Assembly (NCBI GenBank): GCA_027924645.1
Contig: BSBN01000039.1
Coordinates: 24,313,272 to 24,377,271, forward strand
DNA length: 64,000 nt
Reading direction: 5' to 3'
Origin: Cunninghamia lanceolata
Lineage: Eukaryota; Streptophyta; Pinopsida; Cupressales; Cupressaceae
In this document: positions 35,659 through 48,240 of the stretch, piece after piece
How the letters are laid out: each line of letters opens with the position of its first letter
Numbering within the stretch: position 1 is the first letter of the stretch
Notes under the pieces: generated by a model
The model's database searches: none
Told to the model about the DNA's origin: nothing
The model's input: the letters and a program-made list of their open reading frames with translations, nothing else
Translations under genes and position numbers: made by a program

Positions 35659-36290
35659 AATACCTACATGCTTACAAAATTCATCAAATTCCCTAGAACA
35701 ATATTCCCCTCCATTGTCAGATCTCAAAACCTTTATCTTATAATCTAATTGTTTTTCAACTAAACCTTTAAATTCCTTAAACTTAGAAAACACTTTAGAT
35801 TTGTGATGCATAAAATAAATCTAGGTAAACCTTGAGACATCATCAATGAAGGAAACAAAATATCTAGATTTTCTAATTGATTCAACATCCATTGGACCAA
35901 AAACATCTGAATGAATAATTTCCAATTTATCATTAGATTTATTACTGCCTGAAGGAAATGGAGATCTATTTTATTTTCCAAACACACAATGTTCACAAAA
36001 TTTAAAACTCTCACCAAAATAGGATAGACCATCTAACAATTTTTTATTTGAGATAGTCTTTAAACCAGACTGACTTATGTGGCCTAATCTACAGTGCCAC
36101 AACATACATGTATTTTTAGTATTAGCCTCAGATGCATAAGAGGCATTACAAACAGTAGGGGCTTCTAGCTTAAACAGAGTTCCCAATCTTTTACCTTTTG
36201 CTACCACCAAGTTTCCTCTCACCAATTTGCAACCATGCTTATCAAATGTCACATGCATTCCCAAATCATTCAACTTTGAAACAAAATCAA
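35659..36290 (-). pseudogene. pol: Copia integrase, truncated before its final catalytic Glu
   Basis: The zinc finger is seen in WHCRLGHISQSGL and FCEHC. The catalytic core follows: EIIHSDVFGPM (first Asp) and KVLRSDNGGEY (second Asp). The sequence ends after CKHVGI at 35659, so the catalytic Glu region is absent. Stops occur near 35970 and at 35819-35821 (after SRFT). Confidence 0.8.
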
Positions 36291-36560
36291 ATTTCTAGCC
36301 AATCCAGGAACATGCAAAACACAAGGGAGGGTTTTAATTCTCCCATCACTTTTAAACACAACATTACCTTCCCTTGTCCAACAATAGGATATGTAGAGTT
36401 GTCCCTGAGGTACACATTTCCTCCATCATACTCTTCATATGTGGGAAACCAAACTTTATGTGAAGTCATGTGGTACGAGCATCATGAGTCAACCAACCAA
36501 TGATCATGAGAAACAACATTACATGCAGAAATTAAAACCTCATTACCTACATTTTAAGAC
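36287..36560 (-). pseudogene. Copia aspartic protease fragment, active-site Gly mutated to stop
   Basis: The minus strand reads HWLVDS-stop-CSYHMTSHK. In copia proteases this is D-S-G-C-S-x-H-M-T, so the catalytic glycine codon has become TGA near 36476. Downstream GKVMLCLKVMGELK follows the family pattern. Confidence 0.75.
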
Positions 36561-37382
36561 TTATCAGTAGTGGAATCGCATTGTTTCTTTAGGTTTATAC
36601 ATTCCTTTTTCACATGTCCTCTCTTTCCGCAGTTCCAACACTTGACTCTATTCTTCTTTCTGGGAGTCTTAGAACAACTCTTAGACTTGCCTTTAGACCC
36701 CTTCTGATCTCTATTTGGTCCTCTTTCCATAGACGTTCCCCTAACACTAAGAGCATCCCTTGAACTATCCAAACTTTTCTTCCTCAATTCATGTGACAAC
36801 CGAATTGAAACAAGAGCATCCAACTTCGGATCCGTGAGGTTAGCAATGATAGCCAAAATAATATTCTCCTATGACTCAGGCAAATAACAAAGAAGAAATA
36901 TTCCTTTAATATTCCTCGTTCACCTCAACATCTATAGATGCTAGTTGACTCAATAACAAATTAAACGAATTCAAATGATCTGCAACCGATTCACCCTCTT
37001 TCATTTTCATGGAAAATAACTTACGCTTTAAATAAAGCTTATTTACCATACTCTTGGCTTGGTAGATCTCACCTAGATGCTTCCATAAGCTATGTGTGGA
37101 CTTCTCACTCACAACATTCAGTAAAATAGAATTTGCAAGGCACAACCAGATTGTACATCGCACCTTTTTATCCAGTCTTTCCCACTCATCAAGAGCAACA
37201 TCATCAGGTTTTTTCTCTTTTGTAACAGCAAACCATTGGTTTCTTTCTTCTAGAAAATCCTCCATTTTTAGCTTCCATAATTCGTACCCCGTGCCATTGA
37301 ACTTTTTAATGTCCAACCGAGAGGTGGAAGCAACAGTGGATGAAGCCATGATATCTACACAAGTTTTGCAAACAAACAGCAA
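36554..37382 (-). pseudogene. gag: Copia Gag with zinc knuckle
   Basis: The likely start is the Met at 37349 (MASSTVASTSRLDIKKFNG). It has the copia Gag N-terminal region (GYELWKLKMEDFLEE), the UBN2-type LYLKRKLFSMKMKEGESV segment, then the zinc knuckle CWNCGKRGHVKKEC (~36595-36640). A stop near 36905 and a shift split it into two frames. Gag would form virus-like particles and bind element RNA. Confidence 0.85.
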
Positions 37383-38691
37383 CCAAATCTCCCACTACAG
37401 TTGTAATGAAGGAAAAAAGGGTTTTGTGGATGTGGTTGATTAGAGTGATAGTTTAGTTAGATCCTCCTTTCACTACATCATTCAAGGACATTTAACCGAG
37501 TTGAATCACAAATTTTGCAAAAGGACTCAACTATCAGGTTGGTTGTCACTTGGAATGATAAGGAAACTTGGAATTTGTTGATTGGTTTGTTAACCTTAGC
37601 CCGATTAAGCCTAAGACCCTAATTATGCAAAATCATAAACAAGCAAACAAATCCCAATAAATGCTTGCACAGAAGGACACTAAATGTAGATCAGATATAC
37701 ATATCAGATTTTGAGTTTCAAAAGGCAAAAACTTCAAGGTCAAAAGAGCAGGTGCCCAAGCCCAAGGTGCATCTTTTTCTTAGGGCTTCAGGATATCTTA
37801 TGCTATAGACTGCAACCACTTTAGAGATTCCCAACACTACAAAATTAGAGGTCAAAAGAGCAGGCGCCCTTGACCTTTTGGGGATATTTCCTACCTTTTT
37901 CTTCAGATCTGGATTCTTTATGCTCTACTTTGGTCCTTTGCAACTCCACGCCACAAGATCCTGCACTTGTCACCTACAATCACAAGAGAGGGGTTGGGGG
38001 TTGTGGTGTTTAGGAGTTTGCCTTAGTCAAGCCCTAAAATGGCATTCAAGCCTTCCAACCTCATTGTTAGATAGAGAGTGTGTTTCCTTGGTGGACAGAG
38101 GCAAAAGCAATGATAAAGTAGATAGATTGAATCACAAATATATATCACCTTAGAGGTGTAGCTCTTAAGGAGATGAAGATCTTTCATGCCATGAGAAGAT
38201 GAAGCCAAATCTGCAACAACACAATTTTGCTTTGTGACACAATGAATGCCTTGAATGCTCTATGATCATAAGTTCACCTTAATCTCAAAATCATCTTCTA
38301 GTTTACAAATGAAGTCTTGAACATGTTTATATATGCATTCCCACTAATATTTCATAATTCAAACTTAAGATGTCGACAAGGAACATCATTTAACGGTCAT
38401 AAGCCGACATACAAATTTGGGACCCTGCCAAAATAAGGCTGGACTAGGGCATGAGCGCCCTCGTCCAGGGGTTTATTTTGGGTCTGGATTTAGCTCAAGG
38501 TACACCTTTAGGTGCCATTTGACATGGGTTCCATGGGAAATATGCTTCGAGATTCATTTCTAATATGCATGATTAAAGCTAAGGGACCCGTGAGCTAAAC
38601 TTAGGAGGTAAAAGTCCTAGGGAGGACATTTTATGACATAACAACAACTAAAAAACCTTCACACTACCACCAAAGAATCAAAACTAGCCAT
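37383..38691. other. Leader between copia primer site and gag
   Basis: At 1.3 kb this leader is long for a copia element and may contain an unrecognised insertion. Two related words, GGTCAAAAGAGCAGGYGCCC, occur at 37738 and 37852. No coding domain seen. Confidence 0.45.
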
Positions 38692-38703
38692 GCTCTGATA
38701 CCA
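38692..38703 (-). promoter_or_regulatory. Copia primer-binding site
   Basis: Minus-strand TGGTATCAGAGC, complementary to initiator tRNA-Met, sits 2 nt inside the LTR end ...TTTCTAACA. Confidence 0.88.
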
Positions 38704-38705
38704 AA

Positions 38706-39332
38706 TGTTAGAAATGAAGGTGCAAACCACACAACAAAAATCTGATTCAAACCTTGTTTATGTCCTCTAAACAATGTAGAATCAATGGAGATTGCAACAT
38801 AAATTAAAACCCACTACACAAATATAACATGCACTAAGAACTGAACACTTAACATAGTATGTAACGTGCAAAAAACCCTTTCGAGTAAAAAACTCCACCA
38901 AGAAAAGAGGCTCCAATTTGTATTATCTTCAAATATGAGATTACAATACATGAACTTCCTTTATTTCTTCAGTCTTCAATCCAGCGGCACCTGTTACTCT
39001 CAACTCTAATAAAAATGTAGTACAAATATCCTTATAAAATGGGGTTGCCTTCTAGGGCAAGAAAACTGATATACTATCGATTGTCAGATTTGTGCCCTAA
39101 TGATGAATGATTCAGATTTACGATGATAAAATATAAATAAAATGTGGTTTCAGGGGCATTGCCCCCAAACCCCACCAGGGCGAGCGGCCCCCGGACCCCT
39201 CGCAAGGGGGAAACTCCCCTATAACCCCCCCTCATGGACGAATGAGCGTCGTGTATCAGATATAAACATACAATTGAAACAAGATCGATGCTGGTGAAAC
39301 CTTTCATTCCTTATGGGTGATTTATAAACAAT
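38706..39332 (-). repeat. 5' LTR of the truncated copia element (outer end tentative)
   Basis: The inner end CATTTCTAACA on the minus strand is fixed by the primer site. A minus-strand TATA-like TTTTATAAGG lies near 39035. Near 39151-39235 there is a very GC-rich block with hairpins such as GGGGCATTGCCCC. The outer end was placed at TGTTTATAAATCACCC, but no second LTR confirms it. Confidence 0.5.
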
Positions 39333-39369
39333 ATTAAGAGTAATTAATTAAATAGGATTTACAAGGTTG

Positions 39370-40250
39370 ATGGCACCTTAATCCTAATAGCAACTCCTCT
39401 AGGTTGTACTCCCATCACAACTTCAAATGGTGTCTTCCATGTGCTTCTATTCACTAAATTATTGTATGCAAACTATGTTTGTGGTAGAATTAGATCACAA
39501 TTTCCTGCCTTGTCTCCTACCAAACATCTCAATAAGTTACCCAAACGCCTATTTACCACTTGTGTTTGTCTATCTGTCTACATGGGTTAAATGTTGAACT
39601 TGACTTTAGGTTTGTCTTCACCTTCGTCCATAATGTCCTCCAAAATTTTCTAATGAATCTTGTATCCCTATCTGAAACTATACTCTTTGGTAATCCATGC
39701 AATCTCACAATCTCCTTGAAAAGTAGGTCAGCAACATGTAAAACATCATTTGTCTTCTTACAAGGAATGAAATATGCTATCTTTGAAAAATCTGTCCACT
39801 ACTACAAATACAAAATCATATCCCCTCTATGTTTTTTGGCAAACCTAATATGAAACCCATGCTTATATCTTCCCAAGATTTCTTCAGTACAGTCAAAGAT
39901 TTGTATAATCCAATATTCTAACCACTCCCTTTTGCAACTTGGCAAACTCTACAACTCTGAACAAACTTCCTTACATCCTTATATATCTGAGGCTAAAAAT
40001 AATGTTCACTTACCAAAGATACTATCTTTTCAATCCCAAAATGTCCTTCTATTCCACCACTATGTTTCTCCTTTATCAAATTATCTCTCATTGAACTCCT
40101 AAGTATACACAATTGATTTTCCTTGAACAACATATCCTCCTGAATGAAATAATCCAACCACTTACTTCTATCTGTCACAACATGCTTTAGGGAGAAATGA
40201 AAAACATGCAAGAATGGGTCTCGGCTACAAGGCCATGTTAGGTACACATG
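39370..40250 (-). pseudogene. Ty3/gypsy integrase fossil
   Basis: The zinc finger can be read in MRDNLIKEKHSGGIEGHFG and VQSCRVCQVAKG (~39930-40100). Below it many stops and shifts interrupt a core still recognisable as ISMGFILGLPK, DYQRV, YNL and similar. The order matches the intact integrase at 4500-5200, but divergence is heavy. It is a separate, old insertion. Confidence 0.7.
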
Positions 40251-40793
40251 AACAACAAGAATCTCTCATAAAGTGGAGAGAAAGGAGAAAAACTCAGTGG
40301 GAGAAAACTCCTCTCCAAAAGAGAGAAAATACAACAAGTACATGAACATGTGATGGAAGAAGGACTAACACTAAGACCCCCAAGAACTAAATTCATCACA
40401 AAACTACAATCATGAATGCCCCCCCATAAGAGAGGAAGAAGAGAGAAGGTCTGGTGACCCCCCCAAAAAGGAAAAGGATGAAACACCATGCAAGGAAATG
40501 CTCCCTCACAAAATAGAGATGAGGAGAGAGACCATGCAGTCGCTCCTCAAGATGACTCCTACAGTGTTGGAAGATGCTCAACATAGAATAAAGATGAAGA
40601 CCCATGAACATCAAACAACATTCCTCCCCTTGGGAAGAAATAGAACTGTAGATGTGTGCAGAATGTCTTCCCATTCTGGATAGGAATATATAGGAAGAAG
40701 TATAAATGTCTCTGAACTCTGCACATGATCCAAAGACAACAATGATGCTCCTGAAAACTGTTCAAAAGTCTCCAATCCATTGAAAAACTATGA
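40251..40793. other. No clear gene
   Basis: Purine-rich plus strand with GAGAGAAAG and CCCCCCA runs. The overlapping minus ORFs (40238-40885) are low-complexity Ser/Leu/Phe-rich and show no domain. Confidence 0.4.
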
Positions 40794-41461
40794 CTAAATA
40801 GGAGAATGAAGAACAATCTTTGAAGAAGATGACGGTGATGCAAATCCATCGAAGCTGTCATCAAAGAGAAGACAAATGTCCTCAATGTGGTCCTCCAAAT
40901 CTGTAAGGTGGGACTCTACAAACAACAATGATATATCTGGTAGATAAGTGTCCCAATGAGCTATCTTTGGAAGACTGATAATGTCCTGCTGCAAAGAATC
41001 TGATGTAGCAACAAGTAATAAATATTTGATCTCGATAAGAGGAGAAGGAGAAGCAAGTGAAGGCTCTGTGTCATCTAAACTAGCAAGACCTATCAAATAT
41101 GCAAGCTCCTCAATTGTATCATCATCAAAAGGTATGCAATCTACATCATCAAGGGGTATGTGGCAATCCATAGCAAGATCTTCTAGGAATGGAGAGAAAT
41201 GTGGGTCTCCATAGATCTCCCAAATGCTAGTCCAAAGAGCGCGTAGGCACTCAATATGTGAGATAGAACACATAGTGTCAAAATTAACACTAGAATCAAT
41301 CAATCCTACAATATGATCAATATAATTTCCCCATGCAGATTTCCTCCATAAAGATAAGGCAAAAGATTAAGCCACCTGAGATGTGTCAAGATGCCCTTTT
41401 GCCAAGACTCATAATTATCCTTACCTAATTTTATCACAGAAGGGTGAATAGCAAAACCCAT
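40794..41461 (-). pseudogene. Gag-like ORF of unknown retroelement, one frameshift
   Basis: An ATG at 41461 opens MGFAIHPSVIKLGKDNYESW, similar in style to the N-terminus of copia-type Gag (K-L-x-x-x-N-Y-x-x-W). The frame shifts near 41355 and continues as KSAWGNYIDHIVGLIDSSVN and then an unusually acidic stretch (LDDVDCIPFDDDTIEELAY) down to 40797. It lacks a zinc knuckle. Its position just inside a putative LTR and primer site supports Gag, but no family is assigned. Confidence 0.5.
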
Positions 41462-41556
41462 GATATCTCCTCAAATAAATCAAATCAAAGATCAACAATC
41501 TAAATATGTATTAATGTTGATAAATGAAGCCCAACAAAACAAACAGAACTTCTCCA

Positions 41557-41563
41557 GGTGCCA
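41557..41563 (-). promoter_or_regulatory. Possible primer-binding site (TGGCACC)
   Basis: Minus-strand TGGCACCTGGAGAAGTT starts 3 nt inside the LTR end TTCTAGACA. It is not the initiator tRNA-Met site. A different tRNA primer is possible; I cannot name it safely. Confidence 0.35.
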
Positions 41564-41566
41564 AAA

Positions 41567-43320
41567 TGTCTAGAATATCAAATAGAAGTGCAATATGCCG
41601 AGGAGGGTGCTGGTACGGTCGTAGGGCAGAAGATTTTTTTTAGCCGTTGGTTTTGCTTTTATAAAAAAAAAACATTTAAAAAAATTGGATTGAATTTTTT
41701 TGTTTGAAAAAAAAAATTAAAATAATTAAGGGGTGGAGGGGTCAAAGCTCTTCCACGTGGCCCCACTAAGGGGTCTACGGCCCCAAATAGGGCGCAGGTC
41801 CCTAAGGGGCCATAGCCCTTATGGGGCGTGGGTCCTGAAGGGCCTGTTGCCACAATGCCTAGCAAGGATGGTACCCTGCGCAGGGCGCAGGTACCAACTT
41901 GCTTTTTAAAAAAAAAATTGAAGCTTTTTTTATTAACTTTTGTTTAAAATTTTTTTACATATATAAAAAAACCTGTGATTTTTTTAAAATTTATTTTTTT
42001 TAAAACACAAGATTTTTTTTTTTGAAAAAAAATCACCTCATGCTGGGCAGGTCGTACGACTTGCCTGGCAAATTTTTTTTGCCCCAGATGATGCCAAGGC
42101 CGATTTCGATGATTTGACATTGATCTTAAGTTTTTTGGGCTTTATGAGCCTGATGGCAGGGTCAGATTTGGCCCAAAATGCTCAAAAAATTAGCTTTCCT
42201 CTGGATCCCGAAAAAAAAAGCACTCGCTCAAACCCTTGCAGATCTAGCCTATGAAGCTCAAATCTAGCCAAATAACAGGCTAATCTGACTATCTCGACTG
42301 CTCTGAATCCAATGGAATACTCTGTTTTACACAGAAACACACCCAACAAATGACTCTTGCTTTATTTTTTCTCCAAATCTGAGAAGGGGCTTGCAGATTC
42401 GGAGCTCTCCTATCATGTGAGAGTTTATGATTAACTCAAGCCACTAGGATCACCTGCAAAACCTAAGATTTACCTTCCACCTCGAGAGAAAAAAGTAAAG
42501 AGGAATAATTCGCACAATATTGGATGCAATTAATGAATTGGATTAATGAATTACATGTGAGAACTTGCTTTTATATTTGCAAGTTAGAGAAAAACCATAA
42601 TATGACTTAAGAATAACCTAAGACTAAAATTAGCCCTAAGTCAACTTAATAAAGTGTAATTAAATATTTAATTACACCAACACAAATCCTCCAGGTATAG
42701 TAAACAGAACTAGAACAAACACAAAAATCACATGCTTCCCCCCCAAAAGAAAAATAAATCCCCTTATTTATTCTCTTCTACACAACATCTTTTGAAAATG
42801 CACGCTCAGAAAATAAAAGGGGTAAAAGCATTTCATTCATTTAGCTACACGATCCCAAAATATCTTCCTCTTTCTAAGATTAGCCTCCATAATTTTTTAA
42901 AGAAATAAATATTTTCAAGATTCCTTCCGAAGTAATTAATTTTTTTTATGCATCTACCACCTCTTCTATGGCCTAAGATAGAAATCATTAATGCAATTTA
43001 TAAATCTATTGCGACTAGATATTTTAGTCTATTAATCAAATTAATTATGCAAATTAAATGCAATTGTTTTTCACACACTCTCTTACATGTGGATGCAATT
43101 TAATCTATATGAATTTATGTGGTGTGTGCATAGATTCACTTCAACATAGGTCACCGTCAATTGGCTAGATGCCCTCTAACTCGATGATACTCTCTGTCGA
43201 GAGAGTGAGAGGGAAAAATCCTATCGCACACACACACACACAAGTCAAAATTAGTTGACAAGGATTTAAATAATGATATTTAAATTCATATGTAACTATT
43301 GAAAATTAGGGGTTATGACA
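41567..43320 (-). repeat. Putative 1.75-kb LTR
   Basis: The right end reads (minus strand) TGTCATAACCCCTAATTTTC, exactly where LINE ORF1 sequence resumes on the plus strand at 43321. The left end reads ...ATTCTAGACA. Inside are a GC-rich block of GGGGCC-type words (41735-41885) and several A/T homopolymers. No partner LTR is in the window, so this stays tentative. Confidence 0.5.
43227..43242. repeat. (CA)8 microsatellite
   Basis: Eight CA dinucleotides in a row inside the putative LTR. Confidence 0.95.
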
Positions 43321-44370
43321 TTGTGGAGGCCCCTTGTTGAAGGGAAAATTGAGTTGTACCCTTGTGCTAGGGGTTTTTTATTGTGACATTCAAATCTCCA
43401 CATGACACTGGATATGATTTTGGATAGACGATTGTGGATGTTAGATGAGCACTCCCTTTTGCTCAAGCCATGGTCTACCTCTTTCAACCTATGTTCTTGG
43501 AATTGCCCAGTATCAAGCCAGTATGGGTCAAACTGCTCCATCTCCCATTGTAGTTTTAGGATGGTTTATGTTATGAGGCCATCAACAATGCTATTGGTTA
43601 GTTTTTGAAGGTGGATTCAATCGGTACCCTCATGGGTCATCCTACTTTCTCCCACATTTTAATGGATATTGATACCTCCAAGGATCTTTGTAGGGATGTT
43701 GTTTTAATGGTTGAAAACGGGCCTTGGAATTAGGTGCTTGATTATGAGGGTATCCCCTTCTATTGCAAGCAATGCTTCTCCATTGGACACATGGCCTCCA
43801 ATTCTCTGTCTTCTCACCATAAGGCAGGTCTAACTACATAGTGGAAGAGTGCCCTTGCCGACCACTTGACAGTTGGTGATTCCAACTCCTAGAATGTTGG
43901 GCCTTCTCTCATTTCCTCTATGTTGACTCTCATGCCTACGGTTGTTTCCTCGAGCGTAGCTCAAATTTGGTGATTTCCTTGACTCATATTGTGAGTTCTT
44001 CTGGAGTTGAGCCTAGCTCAAATTTGGTGATTTCCTCGACTCATATTGTGAGTTCTTTTGAAGTTGCTCCTTCATCGGCTCCCTCCAGCTCATTACGATG
44101 AGGCCCTTGATCTAGCTATGCCTTTTGTTTCTATTCGACTTCCAACTTCTATGGACAATCATCCTCCCACCTTGTGAGAGGTGGCTTTGGATGAGGTTGT
44201 GGTAGATGATTCCCCTCTCTTTTCTCCTCGATTGGTAGATTTAGATAATGGTATTTCCTAGATGATTGTTCATCATAAGAAGACGGGTCTTCAGAGATTT
44301 GTATTTGAGTCCCACCCTCAGGTCAAGGGTGTACGAATTGCTTGTTCAAGATCCGATGTGGTGTAGGGTG
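43321..44370 (+). pseudogene. LINE ORF1 (DUF4283-type) remains
   Basis: Despite stops, translation follows the plant LINE ORF1 pattern: PSIKPVWVKLLHLPL, then FLKVDSIGTLMGHPTFSH, ILMDIDTSKDLCRDVVLM and LDYEGIPFYCKQCFSIGHMA (a CCHC-type zinc finger). The C-terminal part reads MIVHHKKTGLQRFVFESHPQ and VKGVRIA near 44260-44340. It would bind LINE RNA. The start is missing, cut by the LTR boundary at 43320. Confidence 0.75.
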
Positions 44371-47340
44371 TTATTCCTTAGGGTAGCTTGGCTACAACTT
44401 TGTAAGGTTTTAGGTCTTATTAAAATCTAAGTTTAGTCCTTCATGTGTTAGGTGTTCCATATCCAATGGCAACTAGTTGTAGCTTTGTAAGGTTTTAGGA
44501 CCTGTCAAAACCTAAGGATGTTGTACTGGTTTATGGTCCCTTCAAACCCAACTTACCATAATCAAAGCATTTAAATTTGAATTTACAAGTTCTGTGGCCA
44601 TTTTCATGCCCACAAAAATGACTTAGATCAATTCTACACACAGAAATTTGACCAAGGATAATGAATGGATAAAGATAGATCAAGATTTGTCCCTAGGAAG
44701 GAAGGATAAGAAATTAGATAGGCATCATGGCATTTGCCCATTTTTACACAAAAATATGCCACTTATACACTATTCATTACACTGAGGATAACCCAATCAA
44801 AGTGAAACCAAAGTGAAGGGGAAGGTGCGAGGTATTAATTTTTCACTATTAGAGTTATAAATAAGAAAACATTCAAACATCAGTTCAATTGATTCAAATG
44901 GTTAATGTGATGGGACTTATGTAAAATCTTGTGGTCCTTGGTTAGATTGTCTCCATTTCTGAGTTCCTACTTAATCTCTATGAGCTAGGGTTTATCAGTG
45001 AGGTGTTCAGGGTTTATCTTGGCTTGTGAAACTTACTAGAAACCTTGTTGTTTGATCAATGAGCTAATTTGTTCTATTCCTCTGTTGACTACTTAAGCAT
45101 GTTTCCCAGTTGGTCTAGTTACAACTTAAGCCTTTTTCTTCATGTTATGACCGCCCCTTCGCACCTAGGGGCACCGTCAATCCCCCGTCGTGAAATTTCA
45201 TGTCAAATATTCAAACTCATTAAAATATATATGTTACCTTATATCGAGTCATGAATATGTTTTAGTGATGTCACCTATATTCGTCATACCTAGCAAGGTC
45301 CCCTTTTTAAAACAACTTTTAACACATGTGCTCAAATTACTCGCTTAAGTTCCCCCATTGCATTAGTCATTTGCATCGTATTTATGTTTTAGGTGCTCCA
45401 TGTTAAAATGCGGTGTGCGATAGGGAGTTTCTAGTATAGGTGTCCACTCCCTGTTGCATTGCGTAAGGCTTTTGCATTGCGGTTTGATCTCATTGAGGAT
45501 AAAGGGAGGTGCGGCATGCATTAATGTTTAGGTCTTCGCCATGTGTCCTCATCCTAGTTCATCTCAAGAAATATTTGCATCATGAATTATGTGAAGAGGT
45601 AATGTTGAAGAAAACGATGTGCAATGAACATATAGAGGTATGAACCAAGGAATATTGCCACCAGGTGTCAAAGGTGGTGGCTCATCGTAGTAGTTCTTCA
45701 CATCATAGTTTCTATATGCCGAAGATCAACTGAAATGCAATGTGCAATGGCTGCAAAGGTTAAGCTGACGGTGGGGATTTAAAAGGTAGGATGAATACAT
45801 GGCAGCTTCTTATATCATCGTGGAGCCTCTTCATATCACATTTTGTACTGAAAGGCATTAAGGTAAGGGGGCGATGATGCAGTGGGTTCATGGCAGCCGT
45901 TGATCTTGTTTCAGAATAGTCTCATCAACGACTCATTTTCAAAAAATAAATGGAAAACACAGTAGTGGTGCATAAGGATCGATGACCTAGTGTAGTAGTG
46001 GGTTTTTTAAATGTGTGCTGAGTTTTCTTTGCTATCATTATACAAGGGGATAGGCTTGCGAGAGGATTGACAGGATGCAGAATCAACTCTTGGGGATTTG
46101 CATCCAGGCTTGAAGGGATCTTTCGCTTGCTTTGTAGTAGGAATTGAAATGGATTGGTTGTTTAAAATGGGTAATTTGCTATGATTGAGGAGCCAAATTT
46201 GATGGCCTCATTATGGAAATTAACATTTCTGTGTTGTGGGAAATCAACATGATGTAGAGTGCCACCTCCTTTTCCTCTTTTAGCAGTGTTAGCGGATTAT
46301 TGAAGGATTTCTATTTAAGACTAACATGTTGTGGTACTAGTTGAAGTAAATTGATATGGAGAATTAGTAGAGTGATTATCAAAAGTGTCGAGACTTCTGC
46401 AATTTCATTATAAATAAGAGCCTGTGTTGTGTTATTCTTCTTGTGCAGACAATATGGATCTTCATCCTTTCAGTATGCTATATTTGTCCCTTTGTTCTAT
46501 AGGAGTTTCTTCTCTATTTTCATGGTTGATATTATGTTCCTATAAGATTAAGGAATTGGAGGTTGTTCTTCTATAGAATGGGGGGAAGTGGAAAGATCCA
46601 GGAAGCTTAGCAACATCCATTGAACCATTGTAAACCCTTGTTTTCATCCTGGTGAGGGATTTGAATCCCAAGCTACTGACTCCTGTAACTTCCTATTCTT
46701 GTGAGTTCTTAGACTAGGATTTCAGGTAGAGAGGCACATTGCTCTCTTCTTCTCCCTCAGTACTCTGGATCCTAATAGAGCAACAACTCTAGTTGTAGGA
46801 GTGTTGCCCCCTGGATGAAACAATTGAAGGTGGAAGGGAAAATTAAAATTGTTACTACTTCCTTTCTAGCTAGAATTTTGGCACTGCCAAAGCTAATTGT
46901 ATGTGGCTCCCTCAGACTTCTGGGTAGCTATGGTTGTTGGGAACCTCTACTCATAAGTTGAGAGATCACATTCCCATGCCTGCAATGTGGAACAATGATG
47001 GGAATTCTAGTTTCTAGGGTTTTTTTTTATGTTGGTCCTTGCAGGTATTCTCACATCAGCGTGTGTGGTAGGAGAGGCAAAGCAAAGGATGCTTGTATTG
47101 GGAACAAGTATCTGGAAATCAAAGGTGGCGAAAATAAAAGGGTGTCTAGCATGCCGCTTTCTGTAAAATTCATGGCCTACCTCCACACCAAGAGTGGGAG
47201 AGCATACACAACAAAATCAGTTGCTCTTGTCTGTCAAAGGTGATCATTTGCTATAGGAGGCAAGTCGTAGTGGTTGAGGATGGTTATTTTGGCATCTTGT
47301 TATTTTGTGATTGTCAAATGTAAATGTGATATGTGTAAGT
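44371..47340. other. No identifiable gene
   Basis: 44371-44560 probably continues the LINE remnant (GTAAGGTTTTAGG occurs twice). A GC-rich word ACCGCCCCTTCGCACC near 45150 recalls LTR ends. The ORF at 46995-47243 has no domain I recognise. Confidence 0.4.
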
Positions 47341-48240
47341 GGCTTGATGCTTGTTGCTCCCTTGTGTTATAAAAGGGATTTCAAGGCCACTTACAAATGT
47401 TGTTGATCTCTTGGAGATTCTTGTAGAAAAATGTAGAAAATAGAAGTTAAGCTTATTCTAGGTTTTCTGAGTCTAAATTGTATGTATTTTGTAAATCTTT
47501 TTAATAGTACTAGCATCTAAATGAATACAAATGGCAGATTCTTGAGCCAATTTTCACCTGATATATGGTTTACACAAGTTATGAAATGAATAAATCAAAG
47601 ATTGTTCAGTTTGTCTCCATGAAATTTCTTGTGGATGTATCTTTTTGATTAAAGATCTTATTCAAAGAATGATTTAAATGTCTTAATAAGAATATAAAAT
47701 TGTGTGAATGTATACAAGGTCATTGTAAGTATGATTGGTTAAGAATTCTGAGTATAACGTTGTAAGGCAATGCCATAAAGTTCTCTGATGTTCAACTTAA
47801 ATGTTGTTAATAAGTTTTCAGTTGCATCTGGTTTTGACTCAGTTTCCCTAGGTCAAGGCACCAGTCTATTGCTTCTATGTGTTGTCTTCAACTCCATAAA
47901 TCAAACAAACCCAAATACTTCTAAATCTTCAAATTCAGTTGCAAGTGTTTGTTAAAGTTGAAGTTCTATCTCATTTTATGGTCTTGAGAAATGTTAAAAG
48001 CTTGAATGATTTAAGCCAGGTCTTCATGTTTTTTATAATCCTCAAGCAAATCTGCATAGAACACATCTACTATTTACAGTATTTTGTGATAATTGGCATA
48101 GGAGATCAAATATAAATACTATTTAGCGATCACCCTCCTAGGTTTTGTAGAGCCTAAAGTGCAGAGGGAAAGTTATTCTAACTTTCACCTATGTGTCGGC
48201 CAACCCCTCATGATAATTAAACACTGAAGATGGCTAAATC
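47341..48240 (+). repeat. Possible LTR remnant with TATA box
   Basis: TTATAAAAGGG near 47368 is a good TATA box, and the downstream part (47830-48220) resembles 33030-33390, for example CCTAGGTTTTGTAGAGCCTAAAG against CCTAGGTTTTGCAGAGCCTGAAG. This would make both regions R-U5 remnants of one LTR family. Borders unknown. Confidence 0.35.

Larger units (their letters stand above)
35659..39332 (-). mobile_element. 3'-truncated Ty1/copia element: 5' LTR, gag, protease, integrase part
   Basis: Minus-strand order is LTR (~39332-38706), primer site (38703-38692), a long leader, gag, protease and integrase, which then stops mid-domain at 35659 against an unrelated repeat. RT, RNase H and the 3' LTR are missing. 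The outer LTR edge is approximate. Confidence 0.75.

Noticed and set aside
46995..47243. 82-residue plus-strand ORF as a host gene
   Set aside because: No recognised domain, no splice or context support.
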